Positions 42,445 through 54,153 of a DNA stretch of 64,000 nucleotides are shown piece by piece; the first letter of the stretch is position 1, and every line of letters starts with the position of its first letter. Position numbers and translations under genes: made by a program. Location of the stretch: contig CAJNDS010002292.1 in the NCBI GenBank assembly GCA_905221605.1, forward strand, positions 248,001 to 312,000, written 5' to 3'. This DNA is from Symbiodinium natans (lineage: Eukaryota > Sar > Dinophyceae > Suessiales > Symbiodiniaceae). The notes under the pieces were generated by a model. That model was not told the origin of the DNA. It saw nothing but the letters and a program-made list of their open reading frames with translations, and made no database searches.

Positions 42445-42600
42445 GGGGTCGCAACGCCCGTTCATACAGTTTGGAAACTGGGGACAAGATTATTTACTGA
42501 CTGCGTGGCTGCCTTGGCAAGAGTTGTTGCTGGAATGGCTTTTCGGAAGAATGTCGGAGATGTACTTTTCGCAGCTTCAAGCCGAAGCTCTCCTCTAGCT
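42445..42600 (+). CDS. Exon candidate, unknown
   Basis: The frame reads GNWGQDYLLTAWLPWQELLL then EWLFGRMSEMYFSQLQAEAL. Amphipathic and hydrophobic, no family. A competing frame over the same bases is also open. Confidence 0.3.
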
Positions 42601-42636
42601 CGGTTGTGGCCAAGGCCAAAGAGCAGAAATGCCGCA

Positions 42637-42909
42637 TTTTTCATGTTTCAAATTCGTTTCCGTAGCTTCAAATTAGTTTCAAGATATTTTCAAAATCCAG
42701 TTGCAAAATCGCTGTTAAGGGGAAACTGCATTTTTTTACGTGCAATTCAAAAAAAATGAAGGAATCTCAGAGGTTCCTGGTTTTCAAGAAGCGCGGACAG
42801 AAATTGCAGTTCCCCCTTAACAGCGATTTTGCAACTGGATTTTGAAACTAATTTGAAACTGATTGGAAACTAATTTGAAACTATGGAAACGAATTTGAAA
42901 CTTGAAAAA
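42637..42909. mobile_element. Fold-back repeat element
   Basis: Inverted arms about 42637-42730 and 42805-42909 share TTTCAAATTCGTTTCC, CAAATTAGTTTC and CCAGTTGCAAAATCGCTGTT. The right arm has an extra CTGATTGGAAACTAATTTGAAA tandem step. The central 75 nt are unique. It resembles a fold-back/MITE element. Confidence 0.7.
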
Positions 42910-43032
42910 CACAATATTCCGGACTTTCTGCCCCCCATCCTGGCCCCTCACATACGGCGCTCGCGCGCGGGAAGTTGACTTTGGTCAGCCGTGACTAGGG
43001 ACCAGAGTTTCCGAAAACTTGCCAGTTTCCAG

Positions 43033-43270
43033 ACTGTTGATGGACGAAATCCTACATCACTTTTACTACGCATGTCATCCCTTCCAAACCTTGAATCTTA
43101 ACATTGCTGTCCTTGCAATGCTTCGAAAGTGCATGTGTGTGAATGACCGAAATCCTGCATCACCCATATGCGCACGCAACATTGACATTCGAGGGGCGCG
43201 GGGAGCTCGATTGCCAACCGTCGCGCACGTGTAACGTAGCGGGTCATGCAAGATTTCGTCCATCCACAGT
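43033..43270. mobile_element. MITE-like element, copy 2
   Basis: 238 bp with inverted ends 43033-43060 and 43243-43270 (ACTGTKGATGGACGAAATC...). It has the same terminal motif as 820-1042 and an internal GACCGAAATCCTGCATCACC (43145 on). The interior differs from copy 1 apart from AACATTG motifs. Confidence 0.7.
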
Positions 43271-43399
43271 ATGGCGACCATGCCCAAAACACCGTAATTT
43301 ACTTCAGAGTTAGTGTCGGCAACAACGTTTTCACACCCCCCCCAAATTTGAAATGCCAAAATAGTAGCCTAAACGAAGGGCGTGTTAGAAGCGCGCTAA

Positions 43400-43684
43400 C
43401 AACCCCAACCCCTAAGCCCTAAAACCCCAAACCCCCTAAAGTTTCGAAACGCGAAGAGCCCGAGCACGGAGCCAACCTGACATGCAAGCCTGGCTCCTCG
43501 CATGTACCTCCAATGAGTTTCAACAATGAAAAAGAAACGCGAAGAGCCCGAGCACGGAGCCAAAACCCCAGACCATCAACCCTCAAAGCTTTATGCTTTC
43601 AAACCCTAAACCCTTCAGAAGCCCTGGACCCCCCTAGACCCTGAAAGCCTTAAACCAAAAGAGCCCCGAAACCTTCGACGAAGT
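43400..43684 (-). repeat. Degenerate CCCTAAA tract and 26-bp direct repeat
   Basis: CCCTAAA-type units at 43403-43440 and 43570-43670 flank two copies of ACGCGAAGAGCCCGAGCACG (43449 and 43537 regions) and a 54-bp piece (43477-43530) that also occurs at 44152 and 48903. Confidence 0.75.
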
Positions 43685-45430
43685 GGATGCGCGAAAAGCG
43701 TGGCCTGGGCGTTACATGACCCAAAAAAAGGTCACCCTGCACTCCAAAAGCGGTCGCCCTGGACAACCTTATACCCATTCAGCCCCAGCGCGACTTGTTC
43801 TCACACTCCCTCAGCTTCTTTCGCAAGCTCGAAGATTCCATGCAAAGGGTTTTGGCGTCCTTGTGCAGGCAGAGCCTTAAGGCGTCATAGCTCCCATACC
43901 TGGAACGAGTAGCCCATGCGCCAAGCCTTAGCCAACAACCGGCCGGTACCGGCACTGTTCTACGCAAGACTAAGTAAGTTGTCGCTCCTTTGGGGTCCGG
44001 GTCTCAGGCGCCAGGTTTAAGCTGAATAGTTTCGAATGCAGTCCTAATTAGACGAGAAGGGTGGCGTTTCGGGGTGTGCTTTTAGGCGACGCGAGGATGC
44101 TGAAGTGTGTAGCGGTGTAGCTCAAGGAGAGTACTTTCAAGAACGCGCTCACCTGACATGCAAGCCTGGCTCCTCGCATGTACCTCCAATGAGCTTCAAC
44201 AATGATCTATCCTTCGAGATCTCACTGCTGCACCCCAGCAAGTCTTTGTAGTCACCTAGCTGCTGAGGACAAACGCAAGATGGCTGCCCTTACCAGCAAC
44301 GAGAAGGTGGGCGCTGCCTTCGAGGAGGCTGGCTACACTTGCCGGGGTTCCCTGGACAGAACTGGACAGCATGTCCTTATAGTAAATCAATCCAGACCTA
44401 GAACACCTTGAACCCTACCGAACCCCGAAAGTCGAAAACCGCAACAGCCCGAATATCGCCTGTTTCCAGTTGTTCGAAGTTTCAGAGCCACTCTCGGCTG
44501 TCTTTTGGTTGGCTTCAGATTTTTAAACAAGGCTCGTTTAGCTGCTTAGGAGAGGTTCAGAAGTGGAGGGTTCAGAAAATTCAGGCTGCCTCTTCAGAGG
44601 TCTTTGTGGTAATTGTCCTACTATTCAGGGTTCCGCATTAGGGTCCTTTTTTCCGGAAACTGCCAAGTCAGCTGAGAAACATGCTGTGGTGTATTGTTCA
44701 GGGATTCACGCGGGGCTCTGGCAACTTGATGTTTAACTCGAAGCCCTTTAGGATTTTAGGGAAGGGAAGGGTAAATCCCAGACTGGATTGTGACCAAGGC
44801 TTCCACGGACCTCGCAGTTATGCCGGCACCCCTTTCTCAACGGGCAGAGGTGATGACTGCGCACCAGCATCTTGATTAACCTTTGGCATATGGGGGTTGA
44901 TTTTTAAGGGGATCGATGTTTTTTTAGCCCTGCTCGTAAGCAGGATCCTGCCTTTCAGGTTCCAGTAGGGTCCCGTTTTTTTCTCTCTCGACTTGATTTT
45001 GTTCCAGGTTGAGACTTTAGTTTCAGGCTTTGGATTTTCAGGACACTGCTTATTAGGATCAATCAAGAGGGCTTTACCCCCAACCCAGGTTTCTGCCGGA
45101 ACCAGATCGAGCTCTTTGAGCTGCGACAGAAACCGCGGCAGCAACCACAAGCCTCTCTGCGCATGCAAGGTGCCTGGGCCTACATATAGTTGATGTACTC
45201 GCATCACCCTATGATGTCAAATACTTCCTAGTCTTACGGTTTGAGGATTGCCGAACTTTCCTGTCCATGTTCATGTTTGATATACAACTTGTACACACAC
45301 CCACACACCCTTCACACAACCACGATATGTAGTTGTACTATTTTTCGCTTGCACTTCCACAGGAGGCAGGCCCTACAAACATAGGCGTTGCTTCGGGGAA
45401 AAGGCTCACTCTTTGTTTTCTGTGTAGCGT
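43685..45430 (+). repeat. Direct duplication D1, copy 1 (about 1.7 kb)
   Basis: Nearly identical to 48440-50125 (offset about 4752-4756). Identity is high to about 45185 and lower to about 45430. Short indels near 43800-43870 distinguish the copies. The left edge abuts CCCTAAA-rich sequence in both copies. Confidence 0.9.
44270..44400 (+). CDS. Exon candidate in duplication copy 1
   Basis: The frame reads AAEDKRKMAALTSNEKVGAA then FEEAGYTCRGSLDRTGQHVL and IVNQS. It is identical in the second copy (49022-49152). Helical then beta-like, no family recognised. A further frame upstream (about 43755-43870: NLIPIQPQRDLFSHSLSFFR) is protein-like in copy 1 but shifted by small indels in copy 2. Confidence 0.4.
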
Positions 45431-45479
45431 AGCTAGCATGCGTAGGGGTACTCTCCGCTGGTTTGGGTTCTTTCAATTT

Positions 45480-45910
45480 GCATGGCAGGGACAATGATTC
45501 TTTTCGTACGTTGCGTTCAAGTACCTTGAGCAACACTACAGGCTTTTCGTGCTTTGTGGGAGGACTTAAGCGAACTGGACCAGCGCATCTGTGAAATCTT
45601 GGTGAAGAGGTCCTCTTTGAGAAGCTCGTCCCAGTGTTTTCCAAGTCTGTCGGGTCAAATGCAGTTCGGGCGCAATTTCTTTTCTAACCATCTGTATTTC
45701 TGCATGGCGCCCTGCGATGCCGAAAATAGTGCTAGCCATGCGGGACACAAGCTGAAAATGAAAGAGAAGATCGAAGCCGAGAGGCAGTGGTGTGGCTTCT
45801 GGGCCGACCCGGAGAGACCTGTGACAAGGCTCCACGGGCCCGACCCCGACCCTTAAAGGTTTCGAGTTTGGGGGTTTTAAGGCTCGCGGGTTTTTGGGCG
45901 TTCGCTCTTA
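45480..45910 (+). repeat. Dispersed repeat R1, copy 2
   Basis: Homologous to 33790-34200. It also ends in a TTTCGAGTTTGGGGGTTT-type telomere-like tail. Confidence 0.7.
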
Positions 45911-47850
45911 AGGTTTAAGTTTAGGTTCACGGCGAAGGGCCTTGGTTTTTTGAGGCGTTCAGTGGGTTCAGGGTTTATGGTGTGGCGACTTTAACGCTAC
46001 GCGACCCGCCTCGGCCAGGGCGTCGCGATGCGTCCATGCAACTCTGCTCCGTAAAATCTCGCCAGTTTGACCGTGAGCACATTTAGAACAGTACCCATTC
46101 GGGACCCGCGCCCTCGGCGGATTTGTTTCCTGGTGTATGTATGAAAATGTTGGTGATTGTGTGTTGGGAGTATCCATTCGGGAGCACCCTTACAATATAT
46201 GACTTCCAAAAGATATACCGCAGTTTTGGTCAGCGGCATCTGAACCGCAAAACCGCCCAAACCATAAGTCCCAAACTGCAGAACCGAATCTTGTTTACAG
46301 CCTTCGTTGCAGCAGCCGGAGGAACAGGTCAATGGTTCATAGTTGCCAATACGACGCGCTTATGTTTCGAAGAACTCTCAGATCCATTCCTTGGCTCAGG
46401 GTTTCTCAGCTTCCCGACAAGCCCTGGAACAAGGCCCAAAGGCCCTAAACCACAAGCCCCTGCAGGGGCTTGGGTCACACAAAAAGCATGTCGGGTGCGT
46501 AAAGCTTGAGTTCAGGGAATAGATAGCCACAATCTCAAGGTGTAGTGGATCGCAGCTTATTCTTACAGTGCTTGGACTTGGTCAAGGAGGTGTTTCTTTG
46601 GGAAACGATCAAAAAAGTTGTTGGCTGCACATGGGTTGCGACAGGCTACGGTGCAGGGGTTAGAGGTCTGAGGATGTATGGCTTAAACCTCATCTAGAAC
46701 CACTGCTACTACCAGCAGCACCTAGAAGGAGTATACAAGGGTTTCTAATCAGAAGCCCGTGGTGCTGTCCTGTTTGAGAGAGCAACCCGTGCAATTTGCG
46801 AAGGGTTCTGCTTCTCTGTTGTTGCGCTGCTGGGCCTTAGGGTGTGGCGCGGAGCATGATATAGATCCTGGACAGTACTGCCGTTGCAGACAGCGAAGCG
46901 CGACCCTCACACAAGGGGCGCCCAACCTTAAGAGAGCACTCCTCCGCCCAATTGCCCTTCGGGTTTTTTCAGCACTTGGCCAAAGGTTTAGGGTTGTAAG
47001 GCTAGCGCCGTTGTTCCTTAGAGCCTTCGAGTGCAGTGACTGAGTTTATAAAGTGTTTCGCTATGCACGTGCGGTACGAGTGTAAACTAATCATGGGCAG
47101 CCTTTGATTCGGAGGCTCGAACGGGGCTACGCATGAATGAGGGCGGTTCAGGGTCGAGGTTTGCTGCGAATGCAAGTTTCTGTGCGCGTGCACACGCATG
47201 TGGGTGGAGTTTATGGCCTTGGCATGTCATTTTCGAGGCGTCGTAACATATTATTGCTTTCATGTCCCAGAGGACCGTTTTTTCTCTGCGGAACTACGCT
47301 CTAGAAGATGAAAGTGTTGAGTCATCTTAAAGATGCCATTCAACAGAAAAGGCTCATTCCAAGCCCGGTACTTTCGGAACCTTCGATTGCAGATGAGCCT
47401 GCTTATTTCACCAGATGCTCTTGAGCTAATCTCCTTAGACTCCCCGGTATGTCAACTGGCCATTCCCAAAAGGGGATGTGGGGTGAAGCCGTCACCCATA
47501 GTGTGGGTAGCTTTCTTGAGGTGCGCTGGAATCTTATAGGGTCCTAGGGTCTAGCATCTTTGGCACGACCTTTGCGGATCGCACACATGCCGCTCCTGGC
47601 CGTGTGGGGGACGGCAGCCTCATTTGATGTGCAGCTGCCAAATGTGGGTTGCTTGTGAAACAACGCTGTATTCTTGCGCAACACCGAAACCCCAACACCC
47701 TAAACCAGACATCCCGCTACATCCCGCTACCCTGCAAAGCTTTTCAGCAGCCCCAGCTCGGGATTGCTCGCAACCGAAATTCATTAGGGTTTCGGGCTTG
47801 AGAGCTCAGTTGCGGTGCCCCTTGCTGGGCATGAAGCCACCTGAAGCCCC
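45911..47850. other. Stretch without a supported gene
   Basis: A plus frame at 46200-46420 (KIYRSFGQRHLNRKTAQTIS, FTAFVAAAGGTGQWFIVANT) is the only weak coding candidate. Telomere-like pieces occur at about 45965 and 47690-47710. Confidence 0.3.
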
Positions 47851-47986
47851 CTATCCCGAAGAGAGCCCTCCATTTGCGAAGGTGTGCTCCGCAAATGGTT
47901 TCGCGGGATGTGCTACTCGGATGCCCGTTTAGGTACAAGGCTTTCGGTTCAGGCCCCCGCCTTGAAGGGCCATCTGCTTTCACATG
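47851..47986 (+). repeat. Dispersed repeat R2, copy 2
   Basis: 136 bp, partner of 34301-34436. Confidence 0.85.
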
Positions 47987-48039
47987 CGTCCAGGGTGACC
48001 GTGTATTTGGTTTGAGGGCTGGAAGGTTGAAAGCCGGAG

Positions 48040-48430
48040 CCTCAAGAACTCCAACTCCTAAACCTCAAAAACAAATAAAACGCTCAAGTCCAAAACCCCT
48101 AAATCCTACACCAGACCCTATAAACCCTTTAAACAAGCTGTGAACATTCCGCGTGTGTAGACATGTTCAGGCTGGATTCTTGTACCAGGGTCTTGTGTAG
48201 GACCGGCTTGCATGAGCCGTGTTGACTTGCGTGAAGCCTGGGCTAGAACCAAAGCCCCAAACCCGAAACCCTCAAAACTTAAACCCTTCAAGCCCTGCAC
48301 CCCGCATACCATAGAAGCCTTTCAAAGAAGCCTAAGCCTGAGGCCCTAAACCCTAAACCTTCAAACCGAAGAAGAACCTTAAGCCCTAAAGTAAGGACCA
48401 AAAACCCTAAACCTTAAAGCGCCGACGAAC
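48040..48430 (-). repeat. Degenerate CCCTAAA tract
   Basis: Scattered CCCTAAA/CCTAAACC units (48055-48130, 48255-48425) leading into the second duplication copy. Confidence 0.75.
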
Positions 48431-48439
48431 CTTATGGAT

Positions 48440-50125
48440 TGGATGCGCGAAAAGCGTGGCCTGGGCGTTACATGACCCAAAAAAAAGGTCACCCTGCACT
48501 CCAAAAGCGGTCGCCCTGGACAACCTTATACCCATTCAGGCCCAGCGCGACTTGTTCTCACCTCCGTCAGCTTCTTTCGCAATCTCGAGGGTTCCAGGCA
48601 AAGGAGGCTTTGGCGTCCTTGTGAAGCCTGAAGGCGTCGCAGCTCCCGTACTTGGAACGAGTAGCCCATGCGCCAGGCCTTAGCCAGCAACCGTCCGGTA
48701 CCGGCACTGTTCTACGCAAGACTAAGTAAGTTGTCGCTCCTTTGGGGTCCGGGTCTCAGGCGCCAGGTTTAAGCTGAATAGTTTCGAATGCAGTCCTAAT
48801 TAGACGAGAAGGGTGGCGTTTCGGGGTGTGCTTTTAGGCGACGCGAGGATGCTGAAGTGTGTAGCGGTGTAGCTCAAGGAGAGTACTTTCAAGAACGTGC
48901 TCACCTGACATGCAAGCCTGGCTCCTCGCATGTACCTCCAATGAGTTTCAACAATGATCTATCCTTCGAGATCTCACTGCTGCACCCCAGCAAGTCTTTG
49001 TAGTCACCTAGCTGCTGAGGACAAACGCAAGATGGCTGCCCTTACCAGCAACGAGAAGGTGGGCGCTGCCTTCGAGGAGGCTGGCTACACTTGCCGGGGT
49101 TCCCTGGACAGAACTGGACAGCATGTCCTTATAGTAAATCAATCTAGACCTAGAACACCTTGAACCCTACCGAACCCCGAAAGTCGAAAACCGCAACAGC
49201 CCGAATATCGCCTGTTTCCAGTTGTTCGAAGTTTCAGAGCCACTCTCGGCTGTCTTTTGGTTGGCTTCAGATTTTTAAACAAGGCTCGTTTAGCTGCTTA
49301 GGAGAGGTTCAGAAGTGGAGGGTTCAGAAAATTCAGGCTGCCTCTTCAGAGGTCTTTGTGGTAATTGTCCTACTATTCAGGGTTCCGCATTAGGGTCCTT
49401 TTTTCCGGAAACTGCCAAGTCAGCTGAGAAACATGCTGTGGTGTATTGTTCAGGGATTCACGCGGGGCTCTGGCAACTTGATGTTTAACTCGAAGCCCTT
49501 TAGGATTTTAGGGAAGGGAAGGGTAAATCCCAGACTGGATTGTGACCAAGGCTTCCACGGACCTCGCAGTTATGCCGGCACCCCTTTCTCAACGGGCAGA
49601 GGTGATGACTGCGCACCAGCATCTTGATTAACCTTTGGCATATGGGGGTTGATTTTTAAGGGGATCGATGTTTTTTTAGCCCTGCTCGTAAGCAGGATCC
49701 TGCCTTTCAGATTCCAGTAGGGTCCCGTTTTTTTCTCTCTCGACTTGATTTTGTTCCAGGTTGAGACTTTAGTTTCAGGCTTTGGGTTTTCAGGACACTG
49801 CTTATTAGGATCAATCAAGAGGGCTTTACCCCCAACCCAGGTTTCCTTCGGAACCAGATCGAGCTCTTTGAGCTGCGACAGAAACCGCGGCAGCAACCAC
49901 AAGCCTCTTTGCGCATGCAAGGTGCCTGGGCCTACACATACTTGATGTTTTCGCATCACCCTATGCCCTCAAATACTTCCTCGGTTCGAGGATTGCCGCG
50001 CTTTCCTCATGTTCATACACGATGGGTAGTTGTTCCATCTTCTTCTTGCATCTCCACAGGTGGCAGGCCCTACAAACATCGGGGTTGCCTAGGGGAAAAG
50101 GCTCACTCTTGTTTTCTGTGTATAA
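48440..50125 (+). repeat. Direct duplication D1, copy 2 (about 1.7 kb)
   Basis: Partner of 43685-45430. Confidence 0.9.
49022..49152 (+). CDS. Exon candidate in duplication copy 2
   Basis: Same protein sequence as 44270-44400. The only nearby difference is one synonymous or adjacent base. Retention of the frame is expected from recent duplication alone. Confidence 0.4.
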
Positions 50126-50183
50126 CAGGGTTCACCCCGCGGCTTCCCACCTACGGTGACTTCTTAGATACGCGAGACTCTCC

Positions 50184-50420
50184 TTAATCTTCCAATGCAA
50201 AAGTGTGTGGCAATACCACTGTCTGGATCGCCGACAGTACAAAAGAAACGCATCTGAAGAGCTTGGCAAAGTGAAAGGCTCTGTAGGACATGATTGATCG
50301 GGCGTTCAGAAAGTCCTTCTTGGCTTTGAGAAGATTATAGCTGATTGGAACGTAATTATGCTGATTCCTGTTATTCCCCATTTGTATTTCTTGGCGATAA
50401 TCGTCGAGCAAAACGATCAT
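50184..50420 (-). CDS. Minus-strand ORF, possible retroelement fragment
   Basis: A 78-codon frame reads LLDDYRQEIQMGNNRNQHNY, VPISYNLLKAKKDFLNARSI and MSYRAFHFAKLFRCVSFVLS. The 'LiKaKKDf..aRsIiSY..f.fAKLf' style recalls reverse-transcriptase-like ORFs seen in repeat-rich algal genomes, but I cannot confirm catalytic motifs. More AT-rich than the neighbours. Confidence 0.35.
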   Translation of the reverse strand: MIVLLDDYRQEIQMGNNRNQHNYVPISYNLLKAKKDFLNARSIMSYRAFHFAKLFRCVSFVLSAIQTVVLPHTFALED

Positions 50421-50692
50421 CGAAGGTGTTCAGCTTTTGCCGTGGGCGTCATGATGAGATGGTTGTAAACCTGCTTGTCTCCGAATGTTTCGGTGCGTAT
50501 TCGACGATGTGACCATGATATACATAATGTCAGGAAGCATGATGAATTTGTAAGCATTAAGAAAATGTATAACGTATTCCTCTGTCTGGCCAAGCTTTCG
50601 GATGTCCAGTGCAGTTAAGCATGACTTGACTGTTTGTTGAGCTGTGCTTGCCCAGGGCTGAGTCGTCCGACTGAGTACCGAGAACGATTCAG

Positions 50693-50830
50693 ATGGAGGA
50701 GCCGAGCCAGAGCACCCCTCCTGATGTCCTGCGCTCCCTCTTGCTGTGGAACTGTGATAGCCGGGACGTCAGGCTGGACCTAAACGTAGCACTAATAGCC
50801 GTTGCGAAGGAAAGTCGGAATTCTGGGAGC
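50693..50830 (+). CDS. First exon of the tandem-array gene (divergent copy 0)
   Basis: From ATG 50693: MEEPSQSTPPDVLRSLLLWN, CDSRDVRLDLNVALIAVAKE, SRNSGSELSN. The array units contain a homologous segment (52310-52370, 53878, 55446) reading EEPSQNSAPDVLRSLLLWRC, but there ATG is AGG and a stop follows shortly. Copy 0 may therefore be the intact founder of the array. Family unknown. Confidence 0.45.
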
Positions 50831-51025
50831 GAATTGAGCAACAAAAAAAGACCATCGGTAACAGGCGTAGTGCACACAGTCGTCGGAACGTGTACAGTAG
50901 CTTCAAGCCTCTTTCCTTTGCATCTCCAGAGGTGTGACCACTCTTGCAGGCGTTTGCTGGCCTTTGTTGTCCTTGTAAGACCCGAAGCCACGAAGACGCC
51001 TCAACTCCAGAGTCTTTCTAATCAA

Positions 51026-52585
51026 CTTATGAACGAAGAAGGCATGCGAGGGACCGGGTCAACGAAATCGAGTAGAAACTCAAGTGCAGGTACATTGTTC
51101 TTGGTTACTTTGATGCCTCGTCTTTACCGCCAATGGTGAAGAAAATAAGATCTTGCGGGCTTTCGGTCCCGATAGGTCCACAGGCGTTCCGCATGCCTTC
51201 TTGCCGGAGCCAATCACCTCCTCCAGAAGTGCATTTGCTGGCGCTTGCCGTGCTATGTTGTCGTTGTCGCCGGCAGATGTTAAGACCCGAAGCCACGAAG
51301 ACACCTCAACACCAGAGTCCCGAAAAGGAAGGGGAATTTCCATCTCAGCGGATGACGCTGGCAACTCGTGCCCAGCAGCTTTGCACCCACGGCAGCGGCT
51401 TCGCGGCAGAGGAAATGGTTTGAAGGACTTCCGAGGGCAGCTGTGGCAGCTACAATGCCCGTGCCTTGGGAGCTCCCACTGCCGTTTTGATGGCACGAAT
51501 TGCCATGAGTTGCCCGCGCGGAAAGACGCGGAAGCCTTCGACCCAGCCTCTGGCATGTGAGCCACAATCGTTGCATCACAGGTTTCACCGAGTTTCACCT
51601 TCGTACTCTGCGTTTCTGCCGCGGTTCCTGTGGGAGAGCATGGTGACATCGTGGCAGAACATCCGCACAAGCACATTCAAAAGGCAAGCGCAAGACGATG
51701 TGTAGATGCGAGGAACCCCTTGTGGCATGCGCGTGAGGCGTTTGGAGGGTGGAAGCACTCGCAGCACCTGGGGCACCCTTCCAGGAGAAGACCTTCTTTA
51801 AATCGCCAGTCGCCCAAAGGACAGCACTCTTCTTATTTAGGAGCTGCCTCTTGTCCAGTTTTTGTTGTTTGTTTGCTTCTTGGCGTCTTGGGCTCCTTGC
51901 TCGGATTCCAAGACCCGTTGATGTTTTTGGCTTCTTGGCTTCTTGGCTTTTCGGCTTCTGGGCTTCGTTGCATTCCGGGCAGAAGGGCGCCAAGTATTGC
52001 AGCACTTCTTTCATGGAAAGCCATTAAAGGAATTTGGCCGGCCGCGTCCCTTTGGCATTCCAGTCTCAGGGTGATTTTAGTGCGATGCCAGAGGCCGCAT
52101 GTTTGAGCTTGTGCCCGGGGGTTCGCATGCTGCAAAAGGCTTTCTTCCTCCACTATGGCCATGTGGCTCTACCGGGTTCATCCGAATCCGCCACATTGGC
52201 TTCGACACCAAATCCGAATGCTCTTACGAGCTCCTTCAATCTGACAACTTATACTGAGTACCTACTGGCTATACTCTTCGCCATCCCTTCCGAGAAAGAC
52301 TCAGAGGGAGGAGCCGAGCCAGAACTCCGCGCCTGATGTCCTGCGTTCCCTCTTGCTGTGGAGATGCTGGGCGGGATAGCCGCGACGGCAGGCACCTACA
52401 CTCGCGGCGTAGCGGCGGAGGAGTTAGTTTTAAGAAGTTCAGTGGGATTTGGGATGCATGGCGCTGCACTATAGCCGCATGGCTTAAGCCGCCTCTGCCG
52501 TTTCGCCTTTGAATTCAAAAGCGAGGCATCCCTTTGAACCGATGCCGTCGGAAGCCCCCAACGGGTTGAAGGTTAGAAGTAGAAA
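51026..52585 (+). repeat. Tandem array unit 1
   Basis: 1,560 bp, near-identical to units 2 and 3 but lacking a 7-bp CCAATGG duplication present in them at about 52692. Confidence 0.9.
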
Positions 52586-54153
52586 ACTTATGAACGAAGA
52601 AGGCATGCGAGGGACCGGGTCAACGAAATCGAGTAGAAACTCAAGTGCAGGTACATTGTTCTTGGCTACTTTGATGCCTCGTCTTTACCGCCAATGGCCA
52701 ATGGTGAAGAAAATAAGATCTTGCGGGCTTTCGGTCCCGATAGGTCCACAGGCGTTCCGCATGCCTTCTTGCCGGAGCCAATCACCTCCTCCAGAAGTGC
52801 ATTTGCTGGCGCTTGCCGTGCTATGTTGTCGTTGTCGCCGGCAGATGTTAAGACCCGAAGCCACGAAGACACCTCAACACCAGAGTCCCGAAAAGGAAGG
52901 GGAATTTCCATCTCAGCGGATGACGCTGGCAACTCGTGCCCAGCAGCTTTGCACCCACGGCAGCGGCTTAGCGGCAGAGGAAATGGTTTGAAGGACTTCC
53001 GAGGGCAGCTGTGGCAGCTACAATGCCCGTGCCTTGGGAGCTCCCACTGCCGTTTTGATGGCACGAATTGCCATGAGTTGCCCGCGCGGAAAGACGCGGA
53101 AGCCTTCGACCCAGCCTCTGGCATGTGAGCCACAATCGTTGCATCACAGGTTTCACCGAGTTTCACCTTCGTACTCTGCGTTTCTGCCGCGGTTCCTGTG
53201 GGAGAGCATGGTGACATCGTGGCAGAACATCCGCACAAGCACATTCAAAAGGCAAGCGCAAGACGATGTGTAGATGCGAGGAACCCCTTGTGGCATGCGC
53301 GTGAGGCGTTTGGAGGGTGGAAGCACTCGCAGCACCTGGGGCACCCTTCCAGGAGAAGACCTTCTTCAAATCGCCAGTCGCCCAAAGGACAGCACTCTTC
53401 TTATTTAGGAGCTGCCTCTTGTCCAGTTTTTGTTGTTTGTTTGCTTCTTGGCGTCTTGGGCTCCTTGCTCGGATTCCAAGACCCGTTGATGTTTTTGGCT
53501 TCTTGGCTTCTTGGCTTTTCGGCTTCTGGGCTTCGTTGCATTCCGGGCAGAAGGGCGCCAAGTATTGCAGCACTTCTTTCATGGAAAGCCATTAAAGGAA
53601 TTTGGCCGGCCGCGTCCCTTTGGCATTCCAGTCTCAGGGTGATTTTAGTGCGATGCCAGAGGCCGCATGTTTGAGCTTGTGCCCGGGGGTTCGCATGCTG
53701 CAAAAGGCTTTCTTCCTCCACTATGGCCATGTGGCTCTACCGGGTTCATCCGAATCCGCCACATTGGCTTCGACACCAAATCCGAATGCTCTTACGAGCT
53801 CCTTCAATCTGACAACTTATACTGAGTACCTACTGGCTATACTCTTCGCCATCCCTTCCGAGAAAGACTCAGAGGGAGGAGCCGAGCCAGAACTCCGCGC
53901 CTGATGTCCTGCGTTCCCTCTTGCTGTGGAGATGCTGGGCGGGATAGCCGCGACGGCAGGCACCTACACTCGCGGCGTAGCGGCGGAGGAGTTAGTTTTA
54001 AGAAGTTCAGTGGGATTTGGGATGCATGGCGCTGCACTATAGCCGCATGGCTTAAGCCGCCTCTGCCGTTTCGCCTTTGAATTCAAAAGCGAGGCATCCC
54101 TTTGAACCGATGCCGTCGGAAGCCCCCAACGGGTTGAAGGTTAGAAGTAGAAA
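52586..54153 (+). repeat. Tandem array unit 2
   Basis: 1,568 bp. It contains exon-like frames described for the coding candidate at 52644. Confidence 0.95.
52644..53130 (+). CDS. Array gene exon candidate (unit 2; same in units 3 and 4)
   Basis: After AAGTGCAG the frame reads YIVLGYFDASSLPPMANGEE, NKILRAFGPDRSTGVPHAFL, PEPITSSRSAFAGACRAMLS, and further GLKDFRGQLWQLQCPCLGSS, HCRFDGTNCHELPARKDAEA, ending ASGM-TGA. The first 70 residues are the most convincing. The later part may be a separate exon. In unit 1 the missing 7 bp shift this frame. A downstream frame (about 53160-53270: FLPRFLWESMVTSWQNIRTS) may be another exon. Equivalent positions: 54212-54698 and 55783-56269. Confidence 0.45.

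Noticed and set aside
52666-53244. 192-codon minus-strand frame in each array unit
   Set aside because: Antisense shadow of the plus-strand frame. The plus frame begins at a plausible splice acceptor and has a more protein-like first 70 residues, although this is not proven.
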